IMG/VR virus record: IMGVR_UViG_3300044701_002123
Coordinates: 1 to 21,420 of that record
DNA from: a virus
Length of the DNA: 21,420 bases
Strand: one strand, 5' to 3'
Every line of letters begins with the position of its first letter. Position 1 is the stretch's first letter. Shown here piece by piece: positions 1 to 7,261 of this stretch. The notes beneath the pieces were generated by a model that was not told where the DNA came from, ran no database searches, and was given only the letters and a program-made list of their open reading frames with translations. The translations under genes and the position numbers were made by a program.

Positions 1-1
1 T

Positions 2-646
2 TTGGCGTCGCACACAGGCGAAAGCACAATTTGTATCAGTGAACGAGGGGCTAAGTCTGTTGTGGGTGTGGAACCTAGAATTGAGTTAATAGATCAGTCA
101 AAAGTTCTAGCAAAACAAAACAATATCAACAATGTTTGTTTTGTTCCTGGTGACTGCACAAACAAAGATCAATTACTAAAATTTTTACAGAATGTAGACA
201 CAGTTACCACGTTTGGTATGTTTTACCACATTGCGGACCATAACGTGTTGATTAGAAATATTTGCGAAAGCGGTGCAAAACATCTGTTAATAGAAACTGA
301 ATATGGACCAGAATCACCTTTGCCAAATATGCATTGGTATGTGGAAAACACCGAAGAAAACATTAGAGGGTGGAATGGGTACGCAGAAATTTTAGCAGGA
401 GTACCTAATTTAAAATGGATCAATGATTGTTTAACAATTTACAATTGGCAAATAATTTATTACAAAGCATTTTATCAGGGTCATAAAACTCAGGATCAAC
501 GACAAAGAATGATAATAGGCGCTGTTAACCTTAAAGATTATAATTCAGAAAAAATTGATACGTTACCCAAAAATCTTTGGGAGTGGAGTATTCAACCAAA
601 TTGCGATGTAGCAAAAATATTTTTTGGTTTTAAAAATGAAATTTAA
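2..646 (+). CDS. Class I SAM-dependent methyltransferase (5' truncated)
   Basis: The reading frame is open to the left edge, so the true start and the first strand of the fold lie outside the window. The visible N-terminus, ASHTGESTICISERGAKSVVG, matches the end of motif I of Rossmann-fold methyltransferases (usually DLGCGTGxxSxxxxxxGAxxVxGVD), followed by GVEPR with an acidic SAM-ribose position. The stretch VDTVTTFGMFYHIADHNVLI corresponds to motif IV and the following helix. The substrate cannot be read; a C-terminal part of about 100 residues has no motif I recognise. The stop codon overlaps the start of the next gene by 11 bases, so the two are probably one transcription unit. Family assignment is fairly secure; any specific role (DNA, protein, small molecule, glycan) is unknown. 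Confidence 0.8.
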   Translation: MASHTGESTICISERGAKSVVGVEPRIELIDQSKVLAKQNNINNVCFVPGDCTNKDQLLKFLQNVDTVTTFGMFYHIADHNVLIRNICESGAKHLLIETEYGPESPLPNMHWYVENTEENIRGWNGYAEILAGVPNLKWINDCLTIYNWQIIYYKAFYQGHKTQDQRQRMIIGAVNLKDYNSEKIDTLPKNLWEWSIQPNCDVAKIFFGFKNEI

Positions 647-1223
647 GTCGGATATTGACATCGATGTGGCTGATAGAGATCAAGCACTTGCTGGTCTTGA
701 TTATACAGCGGCATCCATTATTCGCGACAATAAGAATACCAAACACAATACCGGTGTTTATTTTACACAAATTCCTGTAGATCCTATAACAGGTCGTTGC
801 AGCATTGACTATGAATCTGCAGAAGATCGCGGATATATCAAATTGGATATTCTTAATGTTGGGTTATATCAGCAAGTCAAAAGCGAACAACATTTGCAAC
901 AACTAATGCATCAAGAACCCGAATGGGATCGATTATATGATCCAGAATTTTGTGCAAAACTGATACATATAGGCGCACATTATGACACACTGATCAAAAT
1001 GCCCGAAGCAGTTAACGCAATTCCAAGATTGGCCATGTTTCTAGCCATAATACGTCCAGCAAAGCGACATTTGATTGGAAAAACTTGGCAAGACATTGCC
1101 AAAACTGTATGGGAAAAACCCGAAGACGGCAGCTATTATTTTAAAAAAGCACACGCGGTAGGGTACGCACATCTAGTAGTAGTTAATATGAATCTGCTTA
1201 CCCAAGCTTCCGTACAAGTGTAA
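636..1223 (+). CDS. Miniature DnaE-like protein (DNA polymerase III alpha catalytic motifs)
   Basis: This is a 195-residue protein if translation starts at the ATG at 636; an in-frame TTG at 624 is less likely. Collinear motifs resemble the palm of bacterial replicative polymerase DnaE. SDIDIDVADRDQAL (residues 5-18) matches the PDFDxDFxxxxRDxV motif with the two catalytic aspartates. KHNTG (36-40) matches the GKHAGG loop. GYIKLDILNVGLY (66-78) matches the VKFDFLGLRT motif carrying the third aspartate, here D71. IIRPAKRH (138-145) resembles the LxRPGP motif, and FKKAHAVGYAHLVV (169-182) the FNKSHSxAYxLxS motif. DnaE is over 1000 residues, so PHP, most of the fingers, and the beta-binding and OB parts are absent. 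Whether it polymerises is unknown. It overlaps the preceding gene by 11 bases and converges with the minus-strand gene (26-base overlap). Confidence 0.65.
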   Translation: MKFKSDIDIDVADRDQALAGLDYTAASIIRDNKNTKHNTGVYFTQIPVDPITGRCSIDYESAEDRGYIKLDILNVGLYQQVKSEQHLQQLMHQEPEWDRLYDPEFCAKLIHIGAHYDTLIKMPEAVNAIPRLAMFLAIIRPAKRHLIGKTWQDIAKTVWEKPEDGSYYFKKAHAVGYAHLVVVNMNLLTQASVQV

Positions 1224-1575
1224 TTGATCTACGTTTGCTGCGTTTGGCAGCAATTTCTTTCAAGCTCAACTGTGGACCAAATTTAATCTCCACATCTTTG
1301 CTGTTCATTGTTTTAACAACATTACGGAACGGTGTCCATTCTGCCTTCAAGAACACATTGATAGGTATGAGCCTATTACTTTCCCACCACCAAGTTTCTG
1401 CTAGTTCTAAAAACTGCTGTTTTTGATCTAGAGTTCTAAGAGCGCCGTAATCGTAAATTGTAGTGATCACTTCATCTAGATTTTGTATCACTCCTATATA
1501 TTCATTACCGCCGTATATTAGGTAAGTTAAGAATGGATACTGCTTTAGTAATTGCTGGTAATCAGGTTCGTCCAT
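1198..1575 (-). CDS. Conserved-looking phage protein of unknown function
   Basis: A 125-residue protein on the minus strand, starting at ATG 1575. I recognise the general type from T4-like marine phages but know no function. It has a tryptophan-rich centre (ETWWWESNRLIPINVFLK), an acidic N-terminal half and a strongly basic tail (AAKRSKRRSITLVRKLG), which might contact nucleic acid or a negatively charged surface. No membrane segment or signal peptide is visible. A perfect late promoter element lies on the same strand about 36 bases before the start, so expression is probably late, although no ribosome binding site is evident. Its 3' end overlaps the DnaE-like gene tail to tail by 26 bases. 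It is oriented against every neighbour, which makes its own promoter necessary. Confidence 0.75.
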   Translation of the reverse strand: MDEPDYQQLLKQYPFLTYLIYGGNEYIGVIQNLDEVITTIYDYGALRTLDQKQQFLELAETWWWESNRLIPINVFLKAEWTPFRNVVKTMNSKDVEIKFGPQLSLKEIAAKRSKRRSITLVRKLG

Positions 1576-1580
1576 TTTTC

Positions 1581-1588
1581 AATAAATA
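1581..1588 (+). promoter_or_regulatory. T4-type late promoter element AATAAATA
   Basis: AATAAATA differs at one base from the T4 late consensus TATAAATA. If it occupies -13 to -6, transcription would begin near 1594, two bases before the ATG at 1596, leaving almost no leader. It would drive the baseplate/fibre block. Confidence 0.5.
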
Positions 1589-1595
1589 CAAGATA

Positions 1596-2090
1596 ATGCA
1601 AATTCTAGCTTATTTATATCCAAATACAGTCACGGTCCAATTATGGGATCTCAGTATTTTCTCACCAAGGAACAGAGTCGTGTACAGTCGCCCTATCAAA
1701 ATATATCAAGGCATAGCCAATGCCCTGCAAGTTGTTGTGTTAAATCAAGACCAAAAACCTGTAGATCTCACAGGTTACAGTTTAGAAGCTGAAATTCAAG
1801 ACCCCGTAAATGAAGTAACAGCTTACAGCTATGCTGTCGCATTTACAGATCAGGCCAAAGGACGCGGCACTTTTACTGTACCTCTAGCAGATGTAAACAG
1901 TCTAGATCAAAGATTATACAAATTGACACTTAAAACAATAGATCAGGTATCCGGAATTGAGCGTGTGGTATATATTGATGCAAACTGGACAGCTCCATTG
2001 GATTTAGAGGTTCTGCCGGCTTACTATGCAGACACAGCACCTGCTCCTACTCTAAATGAAGTGGTCATTGACAGCGGACAACTACCATGA
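1596..2090 (+). CDS. Baseplate/fibre connector protein with BppU-N-like domain
   Basis: A 164-residue protein. The frame is open further upstream, but the ATG at 1596 gives the more natural N-terminus, MQILAYLYPNTVTVQLW, and lies just after a late promoter element. Residues 28-130 (VVYSRPIKIYQGI, then LQVVVLNQDQKPVDLTGYSLEAEIQD) resemble the N-terminal Ig-like domain of phage baseplate upper proteins: a short strand, a 'GxxxxLxxxVxxxDxxPVDLTG' segment, then an exposed sheet. Such domains connect receptor-binding proteins to the baseplate. The gene ends in an ATGA overlap with the giant fibre gene, so the two are translationally coupled and presumably assemble together. The C-terminal tail is proline/alanine rich and without motif. 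The structural role is probable; exact position in the tail is inferred. Confidence 0.7.
   Translation: MQILAYLYPNTVTVQLWDLSIFSPRNRVVYSRPIKIYQGIANALQVVVLNQDQKPVDLTGYSLEAEIQDPVNEVTAYSYAVAFTDQAKGRGTFTVPLADVNSLDQRLYKLTLKTIDQVSGIERVVYIDANWTAPLDLEVLPAYYADTAPAPTLNEVVIDSGQLP
1611..1618 (-). promoter_or_regulatory. T4-type late promoter TATAAATA (minus strand)
   Basis: The minus strand reads TATAAATA exactly. Predicted start is near 1605, giving a leader of about 30 bases before the ATG of the minus-strand gene at 1575. It lies inside the first codons of the plus-strand gene and faces the plus-strand late element at 1581. Confidence 0.6.
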
Positions 2091-5000
2091 CAGCAAATGT
2101 AAATGTAACAAAAGTTTTATTTAGACGAGGTAACACAGCTCAAAATGCAGCTTATACTGGTATCAACGGTGAAGTCACTGTTGACACACAAGCATTTACA
2201 TTAAGAATTCACGACGGCACTACCGCAGGTGGCACAGTTATAAATGCCGGCGGTGTAGTGGGCAGTTACAGTAACACAAATACTGCGGCTTATTTAGATA
2301 GTCAAAATATCACTAGTGCCAACATTGGCGGCAGTCAGACGTTTGCTAATGCCAATGCTGCTGTGCAGGCCACATCAATCAATAATATCAATGCTAACTT
2401 AGGAGCGTTTCAAACTTATGCCAATGCTACATTTGGTACCAGCAGCTATGCTAATGCCAATGTGCAGAGCTATCTAGCGGCATTTGATGGTAATATACTA
2501 CCAAGCGCAAATGTAACTTATAGTCTTGGTGATGCCACACATCAATGGCGGGACCTGTGGGTAAGCAACAATACCATTTATATTGGTAATACACCTGTTC
2601 GTGTAGACGGCGGAACACTATTGGTCAACAATGCGCCGATAACTGCCGGATCAACTTATGGTAATGCCAATGTGGCCACATATTTGTCCAGAGGTAATGT
2701 CACTGTTGGCAACATAACTATTCAAGATGAATACGATCAACAGTGGCGGTTTAGCAATGGTGCATTGATTTGGCCTGCTGGAGACGGCACACCTACTGGA
2801 CCATATATAGAGGGTAGTAGTTTGATGACAGTATACCCTGAAAATGACGGTGAGTTCAGGATTCAAACTTATTCTACAACTGCTGTAGGATCTAGGCAGT
2901 GGAAATTTACTTCTGAAGGTAATTTAATTGTACCCGACGATGCTACCATACACAGTGATCTAGATCTAAGACTGTATGCAGAGACAGGCAACATAGCACT
3001 AGGCAACCAGAACGGCACGTGGATGTTTGACATTGATGGTCGATTCACAGCGCCCGGCGATGTGTACGGTCAATACTTTACTGTGCGCGGTGGCGGCTTT
3101 TCTGGCGATGAAATTGGTAGTTTAGGATACGGTGGCGACATAATAGAATTATATGGAACAAACGGTGTTAGAATATCAACCGTTGGTGAAGGTGGCCCAA
3201 TATGGCAATTTGGCACAGATGGCCGACTGATTATTCCCGGCGGCCCGTTCTTGGGATTTGCAGAATCAGGTCCTGTAGTAGCCAACCTTACGACTCTGTC
3301 ATCCGAATTAGGACCGGTGGAAATTTATTCTCAAGAATCGGTCACCCTTTCAGCTAACAACACAGTCTGGACTTTTGACAGCACAGGCAACCTAACCTTA
3401 CCGGGTAATGCTATTGTCGGTGCTTCTGGCTATAGCATCAGTCTCATTGCTAGTAACGACGGTGTGGCCACTGCTGGTACCGTTAACATTGCAACTTCTA
3501 ATCCGGCCATTGGTGAATCCTTTAATTGGCAGTTTAACTCCTTGGGCGAATTAGAACTGCCACAAGGTGGGTTGATTAAAGAAGGTGGTGGGCCATTTGG
3601 TAGCACTATCACACTAGAACCGGCCAACATCACCGACGGTGATCAAACCTTGTTGATATACCCTACCTTTGCAGAAGGTAACCATCTACACCTGACCACA
3701 GGCAATCTTTACAACACTGAACTGTATCTGGGCAGTGACGAGCTATATGTAAAATTAACCAACACAGGCGGCATAGACATCCGTACCAATGACAATCAAG
3801 GTAATGTTGCTATATGGCAATTTGATACCGGCGGCAACTTGATTACATCAACCGGGCTGTCCATTGGACCCATCCAGGCCCCTATTCCCGGAACAGATAT
3901 CAATCAGGCCGCAGATGAATACCTTTCAATTACAAGCAAAGGGATCACTGGAATTACCACAGTGGGTTGGGCAGAAACACCTTATGGCCCTAGCAACATA
4001 GCTACCATTGACTTCAACGGCACAACCGACGGTGCTGTTAGAATCGTCACCGGTAACAATTTGACCGGCAACTATAGCTGGACATTTGCCGCCAACAGTG
4101 AAACATATTTGCCAAGCGGTTTGCTGTTTGGTGCAATGGGCGAAGTGTACATGGCAGGTGGCACAGCCAGCTTTGGTAGCACTGCCTATGATGTGCAAAT
4201 CACGGCCAATTCCAATGGTTACAGCCAGACATGGGTGTTTGATCCTGCTGGCAATTTAACTTTACCATTGGAAGGCTCAATCAACTACTCCAACGGCACT
4301 AGCATATTAGATGGCATTAGTGGAACATATGGCAACGCTCAGGTAGCCGAGTACCTAGCTAACTATGATGGGACAATAAACTTTACAGCCAGCCCTGCTA
4401 CAATCAACACCGGTGAAATCACCGCGGCCAATGTGAGCAGTACCAACGGATTCTTCTGGGGCAATGGCACACCTTACAGCACGGGAGGTGGTGCAGGAAC
4501 ATATGGCAACACCGAAGTAGCAGCGTATCTGTTGACCTTTGCCAATGCCAACGTTGCAACACTTAACACCACAAGTGCCAATATCACAACACTTAGAGCA
4601 GCCAACTTTAACAGTGCAAATGCAGTTATCAGTGGCGGTTATATCAGTGCATTGACAAACGCTAGTATAATAACTTCAACTGTGGTTACAGAAAATATAA
4701 CCAATGGTAATGTAACTACATTGCGAGCAACTAACCTTGGAACCGCAAATGCAGTTATAAGTGGTGGTTATATAAGTGCTATGACCAATGCCTATGTAAC
4801 ACTTAGCCGTGTCACAAACTTTAGCACTGGTAATGCCTTCCTAACTGGCGGCTATATTAACAGCTTTACCAATGTGTATGCAACCACAGGTTCGTTTACT
4901 AATCTTGATACCAGTAACATTTTGGTCACAGGCGGATACATCAGTAGCATTGCCAATGCCACAGTGTCGGGCAATGTCACAGCCGGTAATCTTATTGGTT

Positions 5001-5539
5001 ATGGTAGTAACACCAGTATCATAGCTGGCGAATACACAAGCACATTTGACACTACTGGTAATGTTGTATTACCAAGTGCGTATGTTACTGGAAATACAAC
5101 TGTAGCAGGTATCGCTCCAGGATATGCACCAAATCGTCCAGCATTCCGGGTGTATGGTACATTAGGAACAGTTATCGTAGCACCTAATACCATCTCATCT
5201 AGTTCCGGGGTTACAGTAGATTACAATCAAGGCAACTACTATGACAACAATACCGGCTTATTTACTGCTCCAGTGGCAGGTCTTTATCATGCCTATGCCA
5301 CTGTACGAGTAGCCAATAACGATGGATTAAATCAGGTTACTATTCAAAAGAACAGCAACGGTATTGGAGCCAATGTTGTTGCATTCTGGGAAACAGATAC
5401 CAACAGTAATGTATCAACACATTTTTCTATGACTGGTTATGCTAGTATGATTCCAGGAGACACATTGAGATTATATGCATTGACTGGTAATGTTAATTTT
5501 GATAGTAACGACAGTTGGGGTGTCACATACATAGGTTAA
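2087..5539 (+). CDS. Giant tail-fibre protein with C1q-like C-terminal head
   Basis: This 1150-residue protein is coupled to the previous gene by an ATGA overlap. Residues 8-50 (TKVLFRRGNTAQNAAYTG, then IHDGT) match the short phage fibre N-terminal domain seen in Mtd-like proteins, which usually attaches the fibre. The shaft is low-complexity, rich in N, T, G and A. It carries nine WxF-containing units with a WxFxxxGxLxxP core (W at 220, 272, 312, 373, 428, 481, 577, 665, 716), several YxNxxVxxYL units (near 61, 121, 191, 748, 806) and four GGYIS units (850, 893, 921, 949). Residues about 1008-1150 (GLFTAPVAGLYHAYATV, then NDSWGV) look like a C1q/TNF-type jelly roll, a trimeric receptor-binding head. 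The protein should form a long trimeric fibre. No dedicated chaperone is recognisable next to it. Host receptor is unknown. Confidence 0.85.
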   Translation: MTANVNVTKVLFRRGNTAQNAAYTGINGEVTVDTQAFTLRIHDGTTAGGTVINAGGVVGSYSNTNTAAYLDSQNITSANIGGSQTFANANAAVQATSINNINANLGAFQTYANATFGTSSYANANVQSYLAAFDGNILPSANVTYSLGDATHQWRDLWVSNNTIYIGNTPVRVDGGTLLVNNAPITAGSTYGNANVATYLSRGNVTVGNITIQDEYDQQWRFSNGALIWPAGDGTPTGPYIEGSSLMTVYPENDGEFRIQTYSTTAVGSRQWKFTSEGNLIVPDDATIHSDLDLRLYAETGNIALGNQNGTWMFDIDGRFTAPGDVYGQYFTVRGGGFSGDEIGSLGYGGDIIELYGTNGVRISTVGEGGPIWQFGTDGRLIIPGGPFLGFAESGPVVANLTTLSSELGPVEIYSQESVTLSANNTVWTFDSTGNLTLPGNAIVGASGYSISLIASNDGVATAGTVNIATSNPAIGESFNWQFNSLGELELPQGGLIKEGGGPFGSTITLEPANITDGDQTLLIYPTFAEGNHLHLTTGNLYNTELYLGSDELYVKLTNTGGIDIRTNDNQGNVAIWQFDTGGNLITSTGLSIGPIQAPIPGTDINQAADEYLSITSKGITGITTVGWAETPYGPSNIATIDFNGTTDGAVRIVTGNNLTGNYSWTFAANSETYLPSGLLFGAMGEVYMAGGTASFGSTAYDVQITANSNGYSQTWVFDPAGNLTLPLEGSINYSNGTSILDGISGTYGNAQVAEYLANYDGTINFTASPATINTGEITAANVSSTNGFFWGNGTPYSTGGGAGTYGNTEVAAYLLTFANANVATLNTTSANITTLRAANFNSANAVISGGYISALTNASIITSTVVTENITNGNVTTLRATNLGTANAVISGGYISAMTNAYVTLSRVTNFSTGNAFLTGGYINSFTNVYATTGSFTNLDTSNILVTGGYISSIANATVSGNVTAGNLIGYGSNTSIIAGEYTSTFDTTGNVVLPSAYVTGNTTVAGIAPGYAPNRPAFRVYGTLGTVIVAPNTISSSSGVTVDYNQGNYYDNNTGLFTAPVAGLYHAYATVRVANNDGLNQVTIQKNSNGIGANVVAFWETDTNSNVSTHFSMTGYASMIPGDTLRLYALTGNVNFDSNDSWGVTYIG
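2744..4267 (+). repeat. WxFxxxGxLxxP protein-level repeats in the fibre shaft
   Basis: Nine units in the giant fibre share a WxF core followed mostly by GxL and P, for example VWTFDSTGNLTLP and TWVFDPAGNLTLP. Spacing is mostly 40-61 residues, with two gaps of 96 and 88 that look like lost or degenerate units. A possible tenth, TFDTTGNVVLP near residue 987, lacks the tryptophan. Confidence 0.8.
4613..4966 (+). repeat. GGYIS repeats before the fibre head
   Basis: Four copies of a unit of the form NAxxxGGYISxxTNA are spaced 43, 28 and 28 residues apart. The first two are also very similar at the DNA level (AANGCAGTTAT, then AGTGGNGGTTATAT), which suggests recent duplication and possible length variation by recombination. 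Confidence 0.75.
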
Positions 5540-5540
5540 T

Positions 5541-6530
5541 ATGATAATTCAAGGTGCTACAATATCCGGTATCGACATCTATGGAGAATCGCCTCTGTAC
5601 GATTTTACCACATTTACTTTTACCAATGGCAATAGCGTAGGCCGCACAGGTCCTACAGTATCAAATCTTAGAGTGCTTTACAACACAGTAGGCAACACCT
5701 GGATCAACAACGATGCCTACTTCACTGCAACCGGTGGCATACAATACTGGACTGTGCCTCGTACTGGAACTTATACTATTCGCGCGAAAGGCGCTCAAGG
5801 TGCTCCTGCTACAGCCACCGGTGGTGGATTGGGTGCAGACTTGCAAGGTGATTTCGTTCTAACCCAAGGACAAAAATTACAAATCTTAGTTGGACAAAGA
5901 GGTGTTCCTCCTAGTTCAGCGGCCAGTTATGGCAACTCCAGTCCAGGTGGCGGTGGCTCATTTGTAGTCATAAACAGTGGTGCAGTTGGAACCGTGGCCA
6001 ACACTGAAGCGATACTGGTAGCTGGTGGCGGTGGTGGCTCGGGCAATGTTATGCTGTCCACTAGTCAGGCCAATGCCAGTATTGGTACCAGTGGTAGAAC
6101 TGCTTATTTCAGTGTAGCTGGTGGTACCAATCGAATGGGCGGTGCAAGTGGGTCATCTACCGACAGCGGAGCCGGAGCAGGATTTTGGGGCAATGGGTCA
6201 GGATCGTCTGCGGGTGGTATTGCTTATAGATTTGGTGGTGCTGGTGGCGTTGTTAACTCGTCGTACTCTCCACAAGGTGGCGGTTTTGGCGGTGGTGGAT
6301 CGGTAAATCAAGGACTTTATGGTCGTTGGTCGGGCGGCGGTGGCTATTCGGGTGGTGCAGCCTCTACATCTGTTTCGGGCGTTGCTCCTAATGCCCCGGC
6401 AAACAATCAGCCATACTTCGGCGGTGGTGGTGGCAGTTATAATACGGGAACCAATCAGATCAATCAAGGCAATGCACAGGGCAATTTTGGCAATGGATCG
6501 GTGACAATTACATTTGTGAGTGCTGCTTAA
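5541..6530 (+). CDS. Glycine-rich domain protein, candidate fibre-tip adhesin
   Basis: A 329-residue protein starting one base after the fibre gene stop. After about 65 residues it shows the entry of a glycine-rich domain of the ALK-receptor type (GTYTIRAKGAQGA, then LQGDFVLTQGQKLQILVGQRG). More than 200 residues of glycine runs follow (GGGGS, GGGGGSG, GGGFGGGGS, GGGGGS), and it ends with GNGSVTITFVS, the usual closing strand. Domains of this kind pack many polyglycine-II helices. T4-family adhesin gp38, encoded directly after long-fibre gene 37 in phages such as S16, is also built on polyglycine-II helices with variable tip loops. Position and composition therefore suggest a tip adhesin, though there is no gp38 sequence match that I can claim. 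High G content explains several long overlapping frames that are not genes. Confidence 0.75.
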   Translation: MIIQGATISGIDIYGESPLYDFTTFTFTNGNSVGRTGPTVSNLRVLYNTVGNTWINNDAYFTATGGIQYWTVPRTGTYTIRAKGAQGAPATATGGGLGADLQGDFVLTQGQKLQILVGQRGVPPSSAASYGNSSPGGGGSFVVINSGAVGTVANTEAILVAGGGGGSGNVMLSTSQANASIGTSGRTAYFSVAGGTNRMGGASGSSTDSGAGAGFWGNGSGSSAGGIAYRFGGAGGVVNSSYSPQGGGFGGGGSVNQGLYGRWSGGGGYSGGAASTSVSGVAPNAPANNQPYFGGGGGSYNTGTNQINQGNAQGNFGNGSVTITFVSAA

Positions 6531-6542
6531 CATAAGTAGTTT

Positions 6543-7247
6543 ATGCTATATATTTTATACACTCTAGCGGTCACACATATCACCATTATTTGTGTTACCC
6601 TTTATCTACATCGCAGTCAAGCGCACCGTGCGGTAGAATTTCATCCTGTGGTAAGTCATTTAATGCGAGCCTGGCTTTGGTTAACTACGGGTATGGTTAC
6701 ACGGCAATGGGTGGCCGTACATCGCAAGCATCACAGATTCTGCGAACAGCCCGACGATCCACACAGTCCAAGACAATACGGATTATGGCGAGTCTTATTC
6801 GGGGGAGCACTACTATACCATGCAGCAAGTAAAGATACGGAAATGGCTAATGTATATGGCGTTGGCACTCCTGATGATTGGATCGAGCGCAAGCTATACA
6901 CGCCTCACAGTAGACTTGGCATTGGCATTTGCCTTTTGTTCAACCTCGCCATCTTTGGCGGGATGGGCGCCATAATATGGTTAGTACAAATGTTATGGAT
7001 TCCATTCTGGGCCGCAGGAGTGATCAATGGAATCGGTCATTGGTGGGGTTATCGTAATGGCGAAACTCGAGATACTAGCACAAATATTTCGCCTTGGGGT
7101 ATCATAATCGGCGGCGAAGAATTGCACAACAACCACCATCTAGATCCTGCCAGTCCACGATTAAGCCGACGTTGGTTTGAGTTTGATATTGGTTGGGTGT
7201 ACATCAAACTATTACAATCATTACGTTTGGCAACTGTTAAAATTTAG
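6543..7247 (+). CDS. Membrane fatty acid (acyl-CoA/acyl-lipid) desaturase
   Basis: A 234-residue member of the COG1398-type di-iron desaturases, which insert a cis double bond into acyl chains using O2. All three histidine boxes are present: HRSQAH (23-28), HRKHH (60-64) and HNNHH (195-199). The family motif NGIGHWWGYRN (162-172) and the PWGIIIGGEELHNNHH stretch (184-199) are also intact, so the enzyme looks active. Hydrophobic segments lie near residues 3-22, 40-55, 126-148 and 150-165. It is shorter than typical bacterial versions (roughly 270-400), mainly at the ends. The sequence style is proteobacterial. It sits between adhesin and replication genes with 12-14 base gaps and no clear promoter of its own. 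It is probably an auxiliary metabolic gene that alters host membrane fluidity during infection; substrate position is not predictable. Confidence 0.9.
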   Translation: MLYILYTLAVTHITIICVTLYLHRSQAHRAVEFHPVVSHLMRAWLWLTTGMVTRQWVAVHRKHHRFCEQPDDPHSPRQYGLWRVLFGGALLYHAASKDTEMANVYGVGTPDDWIERKLYTPHSRLGIGICLLFNLAIFGGMGAIIWLVQMLWIPFWAAGVINGIGHWWGYRNGETRDTSTNISPWGIIIGGEELHNNHHLDPASPRLSRRWFEFDIGWVYIKLLQSLRLATVKI

Positions 7248-7255
7248 TTTATAAT
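7227..7255 (+). promoter_or_regulatory. Sigma-70 type promoter for the primase-helicase operon
   Basis: TTGGCA (7227-7232; five of six consensus) and TATAAT (7250-7255; perfect) are separated by exactly 17 bases. Predicted transcription start is about 7261-7262, essentially at the primase ATG (7262), so the transcript would be leaderless or nearly so. The -35 lies in the end of the desaturase gene. This is an early, host-polymerase promoter and contrasts with the late elements elsewhere. Confidence 0.7.
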
Positions 7256-7261
7256 AACAGG

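Noticed and set aside
624-635. Upstream TTG start for the DnaE-like protein
   Set aside because: The ATG at 636 gives a natural start directly before the DIDID motif; the TTG adds only four residues and has no ribosome binding site.
636-1223. The DnaE-like gene as a decayed pseudogene fragment
   Set aside because: The frame is intact, the motifs are in order, and the gene is packed between neighbours like its surroundings. Loss of the rest of DnaE looks like reduction rather than decay.
3926-4198. Minus-strand frame of 90 codons inside the fibre gene
   Set aside because: It is antisense to a well-supported coding region, with no promoter or ribosome binding site and no recognisable domain.
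2087-6530. Diversity-generating retroelement targeting the fibre genes
   Set aside because: No reverse transcriptase gene, template repeat or adenine-biased variable copy was seen; the fibre ends in a C1q-like rather than a C-type lectin domain.
6121-6533. Overlapping frames on both strands in the glycine-rich gene
   Set aside because: They are produced by the GGT/GGC repeat composition; their products are low-complexity and have no ribosome binding sites.
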